Shown one piece after another: positions 8,292-15,819 of a stretch of 47,641 nucleotides of DNA. The translations under genes and the position numbers were made by a program. Position 1 is the stretch's first letter; the number at the start of each line of letters is the position of its first letter. Source of the stretch: Actinomycetes bacterium (lineage in GTDB: Bacteria > Actinomycetota > Actinomycetes > Actinomycetales > Microbacteriaceae); the NCBI GenBank assembly GCA_023436775.1, contig JAEZHW010000026.1, positions 1 to 47,641 of the forward strand. Reading direction: 5' to 3'. A model generated the notes under the pieces. It worked only from the letters and a program-made list of their open reading frames with translations, was not told the DNA's origin and did not search any database.

Positions 8292-10242
8292 CTCGCCGGC
8301 GCCACTTCGCCAGCCCCAGCAGTCCGAGCCCGCCGAGGGTCAAGCCGCCACCGAGGGCGAGGGCCATCGAGTTGTCGCTGCCGGTGCTAGCCAGCACCTC
8401 GGTGGCGGTCAGTCGGTTCGTCACCGTGACCGCCACGACCGGGTTCGTGGTCGTGGGCAGCGTGAACTGGATGCCACGCGCTTGCAAGACGACGTCCGTT
8501 GCCCCGACAGCGGTGAATAGCGGCTCGAGCCACACATAGCCATCAGCGACGTTGGGAAGGTTGGCTTCGGTCACCGTGCAGTTGCTACCGATGCCAAGGT
8601 CCGAAATGGTGACCTGCTCGCCGATCCGCAGCACGATGGTGCCAGTCCGCTCCTCGAGTCGGGGGTGCGTGCAACGGTAGTCGATCAGGTAGGAATGACG
8701 CCGCGCCTCGGCCTCGGCCTCCGCAAACAGGTCAAAGGCCTTGCTCACCGTCATCGACGTGAGCTCGAGGTCCTCCTCGCGGAAGGTATTGGTGAGCGTC
8801 AGTGCGATGGGGGCGTCCGGCGCGGTCTCGATGATCGTCACCGAGGTACTCGGTCCATCCTCAGCATTGTTCGACCATCGAGTGCTGCTGTACTCGCCGC
8901 TGACTGGCGGGGTGAAGCTCGTCTCAGTAAAGGTGCACTCAGTGCCGACCGGCAAGTCCGCGATGCTGACCGGGACGTCAGCGGTGAGCGTCATCGTGCC
9001 GGATACGGCATCGCAGACGTAGCTGACGATGTACTCGGCATCAGCGGCAAGTTCCACATCGCCGATGGTGACCACCCGCTTCACGACCGACACCGAGCCG
9101 GTGGGGGCGTCCTCGGCCAAGATGCTGACCGTCGCGGTCAAGGCATCGCTGGTGAGAAAGTTGAAGGCCGCAAAGACTTGGCAGCCGTCGTCCCCGTTGT
9201 GATACCAATGCAGACTTTGCGTGGTGGTGGGGAGGCCGACCGCGCGGAACGTCAGGGTGGTTGCCGCGGTCGGCGTCACGCAGAGGTTGACGGTCCGAGG
9301 CTCGTCCGGGGGAGAGTCAGTGGCGTGCAGGACGGTGAGGATGCCGCCGGAATACGTGACGTCGCTCTGGCCCGAGCACACGGCGACGGCCGCGTTATTG
9401 ACCGAGACGGAGAGCGGGGCATTGACAATGTTGGTGCGCACGGGCACCGTGACTACCTCGCCGACGACGCCGGCAAAGGTCGGTCCGCCAACGACCTCCA
9501 GGACCTGCGTCGTCTGCGGAGTGTTCAGGAAGCCGAATCGCTCCTCCAGGTCGTCGGCGCCCAGGTTATTGAGCTCGCAGAAGGCACCGTAGCTTCCATC
9601 GTCCTCCTGGAAGTCCGTCACGCACCAGATCAAGTACTGCAGGCGGGCGCGCGAATCGGAGCTCAGGTCCGAGCGAGCCGGCGTGCCGGCGGCGCCCGGC
9701 ATCGGAAAGAGGTCGTCCTCGCCGTCGTCGTTGACATAGGGCAACGCCTGGAAGACGGTGCCATACTGCACCAGATAGGCGACGATGTTGCGCTCAAAGT
9801 CGCTGAGGCTCAGGTTCTGGTCGGCATCCACGTCCAGCGCCTCGCCGTTCAGGCAGGCGCTGCGGTCGGCGTGGGTGCAGAACAGCCAGGCGGACACCGG
9901 ACCACCGCCGACCGGACCGCCCTCGGCCTCGCTGAGGTAGCGCACCGCGCACAGGGGCGGGAAGGCTTCAGCGTCGGGGCTTCGGTACCCGTAGGCGTCG
10001 TAAATCGGGACGATGTGACCGGCGTTGTATGCCGCGAGCTCGTCGGCGGTCAGTGTCCGATCCGGGGTTGCATTGGTCGTGCCCGCACAGGCGTCCATGG
10101 TTAGCTCGGCCACTGGGGGTACCGGTGCAGCGGCAACGGCTGGTGCGACAGTCGGGGCGCTAACGGCCACGGTCGCGCCAAGCAGGAGTGCCCCAACACT
10201 TGCCAGCAGGCGGCGAGTGACGAGGCGGGAGTGCTGAGTCAT
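8284..10242 (-). CDS. LAxTG-anchored surface adhesin with probable thioester domain and two DUF5979 repeats
   Basis: Encodes 652 residues from the ATG at 10242, which is preceded by AAGGAC; the longer frame lacks a better start. Order: signal peptide (about 1-38, Arg-Arg then a hydrophobic core, AxA cleavage), an N-terminal domain in which Cys122 (AWLFC) and Gln202 (LQYLIW) sit in contexts resembling the Cys-Gln pair of Gram-positive thioester adhesins, a middle beta domain (about 245-370), two DUF5979-like beta repeats (about 375-490 and 495-605), then LASTG at 617-621, a membrane span and an Arg-rich tail. LAxTG is the motif used by class E sortases in high-GC Gram-positives. No sortase gene is in the window. 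Expected role: covalent attachment to the cell wall and binding to a surface. The thioester call is pattern-based. Confidence 0.85.
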   Translation of the reverse strand: MTQHSRLVTRRLLASVGALLLGATVAVSAPTVAPAVAAAPVPPVAELTMDACAGTTNATPDRTLTADELAAYNAGHIVPIYDAYGYRSPDAEAFPPLCAVRYLSEAEGGPVGGGPVSAWLFCTHADRSACLNGEALDVDADQNLSLSDFERNIVAYLVQYGTVFQALPYVNDDGEDDLFPMPGAAGTPARSDLSSDSRARLQYLIWCVTDFQEDDGSYGAFCELNNLGADDLEERFGFLNTPQTTQVLEVVGGPTFAGVVGEVVTVPVRTNIVNAPLSVSVNNAAVAVCSGQSDVTYSGGILTVLHATDSPPDEPRTVNLCVTPTAATTLTFRAVGLPTTTQSLHWYHNGDDGCQVFAAFNFLTSDALTATVSILAEDAPTGSVSVVKRVVTIGDVELAADAEYIVSYVCDAVSGTMTLTADVPVSIADLPVGTECTFTETSFTPPVSGEYSSTRWSNNAEDGPSTSVTIIETAPDAPIALTLTNTFREEDLELTSMTVSKAFDLFAEAEAEARRHSYLIDYRCTHPRLEERTGTIVLRIGEQVTISDLGIGSNCTVTEANLPNVADGYVWLEPLFTAVGATDVVLQARGIQFTLPTTTNPVVAVTVTNRLTATEVLASTGSDNSMALALGGGLTLGGLGLLGLAKWRRRVS

Positions 10243-10274
10243 GAGAACGTCCTTGTCCGGGTCTTCACCAGTGA

Positions 10275-10300
10275 TATGCCGCCGAAAATGCAGCGGCATA
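10275..10300 (-). repeat. inverted repeat upstream of the adhesin gene
   Basis: TATGCCGC (10275-10282) and GCGGCATA (10293-10300) are perfect inverted copies separated by 10 bp, 33-58 bp upstream of the adhesin start. This could be an operator or a 5' UTR hairpin in the adhesin transcript. Confidence 0.5.
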
Positions 10301-10405
10301 CTAGAGAGAGCCCGTCAGACAAGATCTGTGACGCGATACTCGAAAATTGTTCAGGCACTGAGAAAACTCCCAGATTCCAGCGCTTCGGCAACGCTCCTGA
10401 CTCGA

Positions 10406-10435
10406 TTCGCATCCAGACCGCAGGTATGCCATAAT
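10406..10435 (+). promoter_or_regulatory. promoter of tRNA-Glu
   Basis: CATAAT at 10430-10435 is a good -10, with TTCGCA (10406-10411) at 18-nt spacing as a weak -35. Transcription would start near 10442, shortly before the mature tRNA 5' end at 10453. Confidence 0.55.
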
Positions 10436-10452
10436 CGTTGAGTCGCAAAGAC

Positions 10453-10528
10453 GGCCCCATCGTATAGCGGCCTAGTACGTCGCCCTCTCACGGCGGTAAC
10501 GCGGGTTCGAATCCCGCTGGGGTCACCA
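10453..10528 (+). tRNA. tRNA-Glu (anticodon CTC)
   Basis: A 76-nt cloverleaf with encoded CCA. The acceptor stem is GGCCCCA with TGGGGTC (one G-T pair). The anticodon arm has loop CTCTCAC, placing CTC at positions 34-36. The T arm is GCGGG, loop TTCGAAT, CCCGC. Genomic CCA follows the discriminator A. It is a single tRNA, flanked by its own promoter and terminator. Confidence 0.97.
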
Positions 10529-10535
10529 AAGAAAG

Positions 10536-10569
10536 AATCCCCCGGATCAACAGGTCCGGGGGATTGTTG
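10536..10569 (+). terminator. terminator after tRNA-Glu
   Basis: AATCCCCCGGA (10536-10546) and TCCGGGGGATT (10555-10565) form an 11-bp perfect stem with an 8-nt loop, followed by GTTG. It begins 7 nt after the tRNA CCA. Confidence 0.85.
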
Positions 10570-10670
10570 CATGCCTGGCGCGAGTGCCCTACGGACCCTA
10601 CCAACAGTGCCGAAACGCAGCGAGGACCGTGGCGGCTGCCAGCGGTCCTCGACGACAGGGTCGCTCGATG

Positions 10671-11225
10671 TTAGTGCTCGTCGTCCCCGTTGCGCTTGCG
10701 GCGGTTGCTCGGCGCCACCGAGTGCGAGAGCTTCTCGATCCATGCCAGCGCGAGGGCCGAGACGATGAAGGATAGGTGAATGATCACCTGCCAGAACACG
10801 CCCTGCTCGGTGTATTGCTCGCCGGTCACGCTCGGCGTGTTCAGGCCCAGGTCCGCCACCTCGATAAAGGTCTTGAGCAGGTGGATTGATGAGATCGAGA
10901 TGATCGAAATTGCAAGCTTGATCTTCAGCAGGTTCGCGTTCACATGTGACAGCCAGTCTGGCTCGTCCGGGTGTCCCTCAACGCCGATCCGGGAGACGAA
11001 GATCTCGTAGCCGCCGATGATCACCATGATCAGCAGGTTCGCAATCATCACCACATCGATCAGTCCGAGCACCGACAGCATGATGTCGGCCTCGTCCAGG
11101 TGGGCGCCGTCGATGTGGAAGATGCCCTTCCAAACGTTCTCAATCAGGTGCGCCAGATCGAACCCAAACACGATCACATACACCAGCTGCGCGATGATGA
11201 GACCGAGGTATAGCGGTGCCTGCAA
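10671..11225 (-). CDS. UPF0114 (YqhA-like) membrane protein, start uncertain
   Basis: Encodes 184 residues from a TTG at 11225. It matches the YqhA/UPF0114 family: several membrane spans, an internal MVIIGGYEIFVSR segment, LLKIKLAISIISISSIHLL, and a final span before a basic tail. Function is unknown. The reading frame continues upstream to 11327 and encodes ASRW directly before the TTG; that block belongs to the conserved N-terminus of the family, so the true protein should start further up. No ATG, GTG or TTG occurs in that extension. A TAGGCT -10 box lies at 11325-11330 on this strand. Possibilities are an unusual start such as ATA at 11303, a sequence error, or a genuinely short protein. 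Confidence 0.8.
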   Translation of the reverse strand: MQAPLYLGLIIAQLVYVIVFGFDLAHLIENVWKGIFHIDGAHLDEADIMLSVLGLIDVVMIANLLIMVIIGGYEIFVSRIGVEGHPDEPDWLSHVNANLLKIKLAISIISISSIHLLKTFIEVADLGLNTPSVTGEQYTEQGVFWQVIIHLSFIVSALALAWIEKLSHSVAPSNRRKRNGDDEH

Positions 11226-11402
11226 CCAGCGGCTGGCGAAAATAACGGCGCCGAGGGTGGCTGTTGCCGCAGAGTAGCGGGTGGGTGACGACTTAGCACC
11301 TATGCCATTCTTTTGCGACCCGATAGCCTATTCCCGTAGGGGTTACCACAGTAGGCGCCACCGGGTGCCGTCCCCTCATGACGGACATGGAGGCACTTGC
11401 TG

Positions 11403-12209
11403 ATGGCAAGCAACGAAGAACTCCTGCGCGAGGCCGCGAATCCTGCAACTTCGCCGGCCCGCCTGCAGGAGATTGCCCAGGCTGACCAGAGCACCTGGGC
11501 AGCAATTGCGGCGAACCCCGCTGCATACGATGGCCTGCTCACCTGGCTCGGCGAGCACGGCGATGCAACGGTCAAGGCAGCGATCGCTGCTCGTTCGGCC
11601 GTCGCCGCACCGCCCGCGCCTGCGGTTGCCGCAGCTCCGGCCGTGCCGGCTGCTGCACCGGTGCCGCCGACCCCGCCGGTTCCCGGTGCTCCGGCCGCCG
11701 CTGGTACCAAGTCCAACACCGGTCTGATCATCACGGTCGTGGTGCTGGGCATCGCCCTCGTGGTGGGTCTGGTCTTCCTGCTGATCAACCTGCTCGGCCC
11801 GAAGAACGACGTCGCGGACCCGGGCACCGGCCCGGTGGTCACCGATCCGGCCAACCCGCAGCCGGATCCCAACCCGATCGACCCCAACCCGCAGCCGAAC
11901 CCGAACCCGACCGGTGGTGACGTCTGTCAGCAGATCCTGGCTGCCACCATGCAGTGGGGTCAGCAGAACCAGAACAACGAGACCATGGACTTCGGTAGCC
12001 TCTACGTCGCATGGGGCAACGCCGTTGGCGGCCAGCTCGGTGACGACTTCAAGCTGGTCGGCGAGGCCTTCACCAAGATGATGGACGGTGACATGACGCT
12101 GATGCAGGACCCGCGGGTCAGCGCAGCCAGCGAGCGTGTCGAGCAGGCAGTCAGTGGCTGTGAGGATGCGTTCCAGAACATGGGTGGTTTGGGCGGCTTC
12201 GGCTTCTAG
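11403..12209 (+). CDS. LRV-repeat membrane protein
   Basis: Encodes 268 residues from the ATG at 11403; GGAGG at 11389-11393 has correct spacing for this start rather than for the TTG at 11397. Residues 1-65 contain the leucine-rich-variant type motif seen in many actinobacterial membrane proteins (AANPATSPARLQEIA and the AAIAANPAAYDGLLTWL segment). A Pro/Ala-rich linker (about 67-102), one membrane helix (about 107-130), an Asn/Pro-rich repeat linker (PNPIDPNPQPNPNP) and an extracytoplasmic C-terminal domain of about 90 residues follow. The LRV domain is therefore cytoplasmic, with the C-terminus outside. No enzymatic motif is seen. A strong hairpin follows the stop. Confidence 0.82.
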   Translation: MASNEELLREAANPATSPARLQEIAQADQSTWAAIAANPAAYDGLLTWLGEHGDATVKAAIAARSAVAAPPAPAVAAAPAVPAAAPVPPTPPVPGAPAAAGTKSNTGLIITVVVLGIALVVGLVFLLINLLGPKNDVADPGTGPVVTDPANPQPDPNPIDPNPQPNPNPTGGDVCQQILAATMQWGQQNQNNETMDFGSLYVAWGNAVGGQLGDDFKLVGEAFTKMMDGDMTLMQDPRVSAASERVEQAVSGCEDAFQNMGGLGGFGF

Positions 12210-12224
12210 TCCAGGATCCTTCTC

Positions 12225-12260
12225 AGTGCGGCCGGGTACCGAATGGTGCTCGGCCGCACT
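12225..12260 (+). terminator. hairpin terminator after the LRV protein gene
   Basis: AGTGCGGCCG (12225-12234) and CGGCCGCACT (12251-12260) give a perfect 10-bp stem with a 16-nt loop, 15 bp after the stop codon. No U tract is present. Confidence 0.7.
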
Positions 12261-12275
12261 GGTATGCTGATGCCC

Positions 12276-12375
12276 GCGAACGGGAGTATCCCACTTCGCT
12301 GTGTTCGTCAGTACGGTCGGTACCATTACGGACCCGGGCACAGCGGCGCATCTGGTGCGCGGGAGAGACATTCGT
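12276..12375 (+). ncRNA. yybP-ykoY-like manganese riboswitch upstream of terC
   Basis: The fold matches the yybP-ykoY layout. P1 is GCGAA (12276-12280) with TTCGT (12371-12375). The conserved GGGAGTA (12282-12288) lies in the first loop side. P2 is CGCTGTG (12297-12303) with CACAGCG (12339-12345), followed by TTCGTCA in the 5' part. The hairpin GCGCA/TGCGC (12346-12360) comes next, and GGGAGAGAC (12361-12369) closes the second loop. A TATGCT box (12263-12268) just upstream is a candidate -10. The class senses Mn2+ and is known to control TerC/Alx-family and other Mn exporters, which fits the next gene. The identification is by pattern, without a covariance-model score. Confidence 0.75.
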
Positions 12376-12403
12376 CACTACGACGTTCCCCGAAAGGTGC
12401 CGT

Positions 12404-13492
12404 ATGACTACCGTCCTGCCCCTGTGGTTCGAGATCGGATCGCTGGTCGCAATCTGCCTGATTTTGGCCTTCGACCTCCTCCTGGTCGTGAAGCGACCGC
12501 ACGTGCCGTCGATGAAGGAATCTGCCCTGTGGGTGGCCTTCTACGTGACGCTCGCCCTGATCTTTGCCGGCTGCATGTTCCTGCTGGGCGACGCCGAACA
12601 CGGCGGCCAGTTCCTCGCCGGATGGCTCACCGAGTACAGCCTCTCGGTCGACAACCTCTTTGTCTTTGTGATCATCATGGCCCGCTTCAGCGTGCCGAAG
12701 CAGTACCAGCAAGAAGTGCTGATGTTCGGCATCATCCTCGCCCTGATCTTCCGCGGCGCCTTCATCCTGGCCGGTGCCGCCATCATTGAACGCTTCGTGT
12801 GGGTGTTCTACATCTTCGGTGCCTTCCTGGTCTGGACCGCGTGGAAGCAAATTGCTGGCGAGGATGAAGATGAGGAAGACGGCGCCAAGGAGAACGTCCT
12901 GGTGCGCCTGCTGCGCAAGCGCGTCCGGATGACCGACGATTTCTCGAGCAACAAGTTGCGGGTGACCATTGACGGTCAGAGGTACTGGACCCCGATGCTT
13001 ATCGTGTTTATCGCGATTGGTTCGACGGACATCCTGTTCGCCCTCGACTCCATCCCGGCGATCTTCGGCATCACGCAGAGCCCGTTCATTGTCTTCACTA
13101 CGAACGTGTTCGCATTGATGGGTCTGCGCCAGCTCTACTTCCTGCTCGGTGGTCTACTGGACCGCCTGGTGTACCTGAAGTACGGCATCGCCTTCATCCT
13201 GGCCTTCATCGGCGTGAAGTTGGTTTTCCACGCCATGCATGAGAACTCGCTCCCGTTCATCAACGGCGGTCAGCACATCACCTGGGTGCCGGAGATCACC
13301 ACCTGGATGTCGCTGATTGTGATCGTCGCCTCGTTGGCGATTGCGGTGATTGCCAGCCTGATCAAGTCCGCCATCGATGCACGGAAGAGCGGTGAGCGTC
13401 TGCACCTGGGCCCAGCCGAGGCAGAGGTCGACGAGGAAGGCCACGTGCACATCGCGCACCACGAGCACCCGGACACCGACCAGAACCGCTAG
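12404..13492 (+). CDS. terC: TerC/Alx-family integral membrane protein, probable Mn2+ exporter
   Basis: Encodes 362 residues with about eight membrane spans. The acidic membrane motifs of the TerC family are clear: SVDNLFVF near 77-84 and FALDSIPAIFGI near 209-220, with FTTNVFALMGLRQLYFLL after the second. A charged loop rich in Asp/Glu (about 148-160) separates the two halves, and the C-terminal tail is His-rich. Alx/MeeF/TerC proteins export manganese, and the yybP-ykoY-like riboswitch directly upstream supports the same role here. AAAGG at 12393-12397 serves as the ribosome binding site for the ATG at 12404. Confidence 0.92.
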   Translation: MTTVLPLWFEIGSLVAICLILAFDLLLVVKRPHVPSMKESALWVAFYVTLALIFAGCMFLLGDAEHGGQFLAGWLTEYSLSVDNLFVFVIIMARFSVPKQYQQEVLMFGIILALIFRGAFILAGAAIIERFVWVFYIFGAFLVWTAWKQIAGEDEDEEDGAKENVLVRLLRKRVRMTDDFSSNKLRVTIDGQRYWTPMLIVFIAIGSTDILFALDSIPAIFGITQSPFIVFTTNVFALMGLRQLYFLLGGLLDRLVYLKYGIAFILAFIGVKLVFHAMHENSLPFINGGQHITWVPEITTWMSLIVIVASLAIAVIASLIKSAIDARKSGERLHLGPAEAEVDEEGHVHIAHHEHPDTDQNR

Positions 13493-13540
13493 GCTCGGGG
13501 CCGGGGCCAAGCCTGGGAATACTCGTCAGGTTGGCGGTGT

Positions 13541-13546
13541 TATTCT
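13541..13546 (+). promoter_or_regulatory. -10 box of the leu leader transcript
   Basis: TATTCT ends 7 nt before the ATG of the small leader ORF, so the transcript probably begins at or next to that ATG. No convincing -35 is visible. Confidence 0.6.
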
Positions 13547-13553
13547 GGGCATC

Positions 13554-13598
13554 ATGCGTTTCCGGCACCTCCTCCTTGGCCGCCGCGACGGGATTTAG
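13554..13598 (+). CDS. leucine-rich leader peptide of leuCD
   Basis: A 14-codon ORF reading MRFRHLLLGRRDGI, ending in TAG at 13596-13598. Three consecutive Leu codons (CTC CTC CTT, 13569-13577) come right before a stable hairpin and 66 nt before the ATG of leuC, a leucine-biosynthesis gene. A peptide of this kind acts as a leucine sensor: scarcity of charged tRNA-Leu would stall the ribosome at these codons. The ORF is probably leaderless, because a TATTCT -10 box ends 7 nt upstream. It is too short to be judged by coding statistics; placement and codon content carry the call. Confidence 0.7.
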   Translation: MRFRHLLLGRRDGI

Positions 13599-13655
13599 CC
13601 TCAGGCCTCACCCGTCGCGGAGTCCGTTCTGGGCCGCACATTTTGTACTGAGGAG
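13583..13655 (+). promoter_or_regulatory. leuC attenuation element: hairpin with possible pseudoknot to the ribosome binding site
   Basis: CCGCGACGGG (13583-13592) and CCCGTCGCGG (13611-13620) form a perfect 10-bp hairpin whose loop contains the leader stop codon. Loop bases CCTCAG (13599-13604) are complementary to CTGAGG (13648-13653), part of the leuC Shine-Dalgarno region CTGAGGAG, which would make a pseudoknot. The Leu codons themselves (CTCCTC, 13569-13574) are also complementary to GAGGAG (13650-13655). No U tract follows the hairpin, so control of translation initiation looks likelier than transcription termination. Confidence 0.6.
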
Positions 13656-13663
13656 CAGTAAGC

Positions 13664-15202
13664 ATGACTACTGACACGAATTCTGGTGTTGCCGCGAAGC
13701 CGCGGACGCTGGCTGAGAAGCTCTGGGACGACCACGTCGTTGTCGCAGGCAAGGACGGCGAGCCCGACCTGATCTACATTGACCTGCACTTGGTGCACGA
13801 GGTCACGAGCCCGCAGGCCTTCGACGGGCTGCGCCAGGAGGGCCGTCCGGTCCGTCGCCTCGACCTGACGATCGCCACCGAGGACCACAACACCCCGACG
13901 CTGAATATCGACCGCGAGATTGCGGACCCGACCAGCCGCACCCAGATCGAGACCCTGCGGCGCAACGCCGAGGAGTTCGGCGTGCGCATCCACTCGCTGG
14001 GTGACGTCGAGCAGGGCATTGTGCACGTGGTCGGCCCGCAGTTGGGTCTGACCATGCCGGGTATCACGGTGGTGTGTGGTGACTCGCACACCTCGACGCA
14101 CGGTGCCTTCGGCGCCATGGCCTTTGGCATCGGTACCAGCGAGGTCGAGCACGTGCTGGCCACGCAGACCCTGCCGCTGAAGCGGTTCAAGACGATGGCG
14201 ATCAACGTCGAGGGCACCCTGCGCCCGGGCGTGACCGCGAAGGACATCATCCTGGCCGTGATCGCCAAGATCGGCACCGGCGGTGGCCAGGGTTACGTCC
14301 TGGAGTACCGCGGCAGCGCGATCCGCTCGCTGTCGATGGAAGGGCGGATGACCATCTGCAACATGTCCATCGAGGCGGGTGCCCGCGCCGGCATCGTGGC
14401 GCCGGACGAGACCACCTTCGAGTACGTCAAGGGTCGCCCGCACGCGCCGCAGGGCAAGGACTGGGACGAGGCGCTGGCCTACTGGAAGACCCTGGTCACG
14501 GATGAAGGCGCAACCTTCGACGCCGAGGTGTTCATCGACGCGAACGAACTCGAGCCCTTCGTGACCTGGGGTACCAACCCGGGTCAGGGCCGCTCGCTGA
14601 GCGACGTGGTTCCCTCCCCGGAGGAGTTCGCCGACACCAACGACCGCGACGCGGCAACCCGCGCGCTGGAGTACATGGACCTGCAGCCGGGCACCCCGCT
14701 GAAGGAGATCGCCGTTGACGCAGTGTTCATGGGGTCCTGCACCAACAGTCGCATCGAGGACCTGCGCGCCTTCGCCAGCGTGATCAAGGGCCGCAAGAAG
14801 GCTGACAATGTGCGCGTCATGGTCGTGCCGGGTTCGGCTCGCGTCCGCCTGCAGGCCGAGGCCGAAGGCATCGACCAGATCGTCAAGGAGTTCGGTGCCG
14901 AGTGGCGCTTCGCCGGCTGCTCAATGTGTCTGGGGATGAACCCGGACCAGCTGGCTCCGGGCGAGCGCTGTGCCTCAACCAGCAACCGAAACTTCGAGGG
15001 CCGTCAGGGCAAGGGTGGCCGTACCCACCTCGTCTCGCCGCTGGTGGCGGCCGCGACCGCAGTGCGCGGCACGCTGTCGAGCCCGTGGGACCTGGGCATG
15101 ACCCCCGAGGAACTCTCGGACCCGTCGATCATTCTGGGCTCGGCCAACGGTGTTCCGCTGGCTGGCTCGTCCGAACTGCCGCTGACTGTCAAGGGGGCCT
15201 GA
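13664..15202 (+). CDS. leuC: 3-isopropylmalate dehydratase large subunit
   Basis: Encodes 512 residues of the aconitase family. With LeuD it isomerises 2-isopropylmalate to 3-isopropylmalate in leucine biosynthesis. The [4Fe-4S] ligands are visible as Cys359 (GSCTNS), Cys419 and Cys422 (GCSMC). GDSHTSTHGAFG and the final SNRNFEGRQG are typical family blocks. It is longer than the usual 465-475 residues; the excess seems to lie around 255-320, between the central block and MGSCTN. GAGGAG at 13650-13655 positions the ATG. It is the first structural gene of a leuC-leuD-murA-plsC-gpsA run with short gaps, so leucine control may extend into envelope genes unless internal promoters exist. Confidence 0.97.
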   Translation: MTTDTNSGVAAKPRTLAEKLWDDHVVVAGKDGEPDLIYIDLHLVHEVTSPQAFDGLRQEGRPVRRLDLTIATEDHNTPTLNIDREIADPTSRTQIETLRRNAEEFGVRIHSLGDVEQGIVHVVGPQLGLTMPGITVVCGDSHTSTHGAFGAMAFGIGTSEVEHVLATQTLPLKRFKTMAINVEGTLRPGVTAKDIILAVIAKIGTGGGQGYVLEYRGSAIRSLSMEGRMTICNMSIEAGARAGIVAPDETTFEYVKGRPHAPQGKDWDEALAYWKTLVTDEGATFDAEVFIDANELEPFVTWGTNPGQGRSLSDVVPSPEEFADTNDRDAATRALEYMDLQPGTPLKEIAVDAVFMGSCTNSRIEDLRAFASVIKGRKKADNVRVMVVPGSARVRLQAEAEGIDQIVKEFGAEWRFAGCSMCLGMNPDQLAPGERCASTSNRNFEGRQGKGGRTHLVSPLVAAATAVRGTLSSPWDLGMTPEELSDPSIILGSANGVPLAGSSELPLTVKGA

Positions 15203-15203
15203 G

Positions 15204-15800
15204 ATGGAACCGTTCACCACGCACACCGGCGTCGCGGTTCCGCTGCGCCGCGCCAACGTCGACACTGACCAGATCATCCCGGCGGTGTTCCTGAAGCGGG
15301 TCACTAAGACCGGCTTTGACGACGCACTGTTCTACTCGTGGCGTCAGGACGAGGACTTCATCCTGAACCAGGAGCCATACCGCAACGGTTCGGTGCTGGT
15401 CGCCGGCCCGGACTTCGGTACCGGTTCCAGCCGTGAGCACGCCGTCTGGGCCCTGCGCGACTACGGCTTCAAGGCCGTGTTGAGCCCGCGCTTTGCCGAC
15501 ATTTTCCGCGGCAACGCCGGGAAGCAGGGCCTGTTGGCCGCCCAGATTTCTGAGGACGACGTCGAGAAGCTCTGGAACGCCATCGAGGCGCAGCCGGGCG
15601 TGCAGATTACGGTGGATCTGCACCAGAAGACGGCAGTTCTTGGCGACCTGACGGTAGCATTCGATATCGACGATTACACCCGCTGGCGCCTGCTGGAGGG
15701 TCTGGACGACATCGCGCTCACCCTGCGCGAAGAGGACAAGATCGCCGCGTTTGAGGCCCGCCGCGAAGCATGGCGGCCGCGAACGTTGCCAATCCGATAA
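15204..15800 (+). CDS. leuD: 3-isopropylmalate dehydratase small subunit
   Basis: Encodes 198 residues, the usual length. Family features are NVDTDQIIPAVFLKR near the N-terminus and the swivel-domain segment FGTGSSREHAVWAL near 70-85. It forms the heterodimeric isopropylmalate isomerase with LeuC, whose stop codon lies 1 bp upstream of this ATG. Confidence 0.97.
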   Translation: MEPFTTHTGVAVPLRRANVDTDQIIPAVFLKRVTKTGFDDALFYSWRQDEDFILNQEPYRNGSVLVAGPDFGTGSSREHAVWALRDYGFKAVLSPRFADIFRGNAGKQGLLAAQISEDDVEKLWNAIEAQPGVQITVDLHQKTAVLGDLTVAFDIDDYTRWRLLEGLDDIALTLREEDKIAAFEARREAWRPRTLPIR

Positions 15801-15819
15801 CAGAACGAGGCAACAACTG

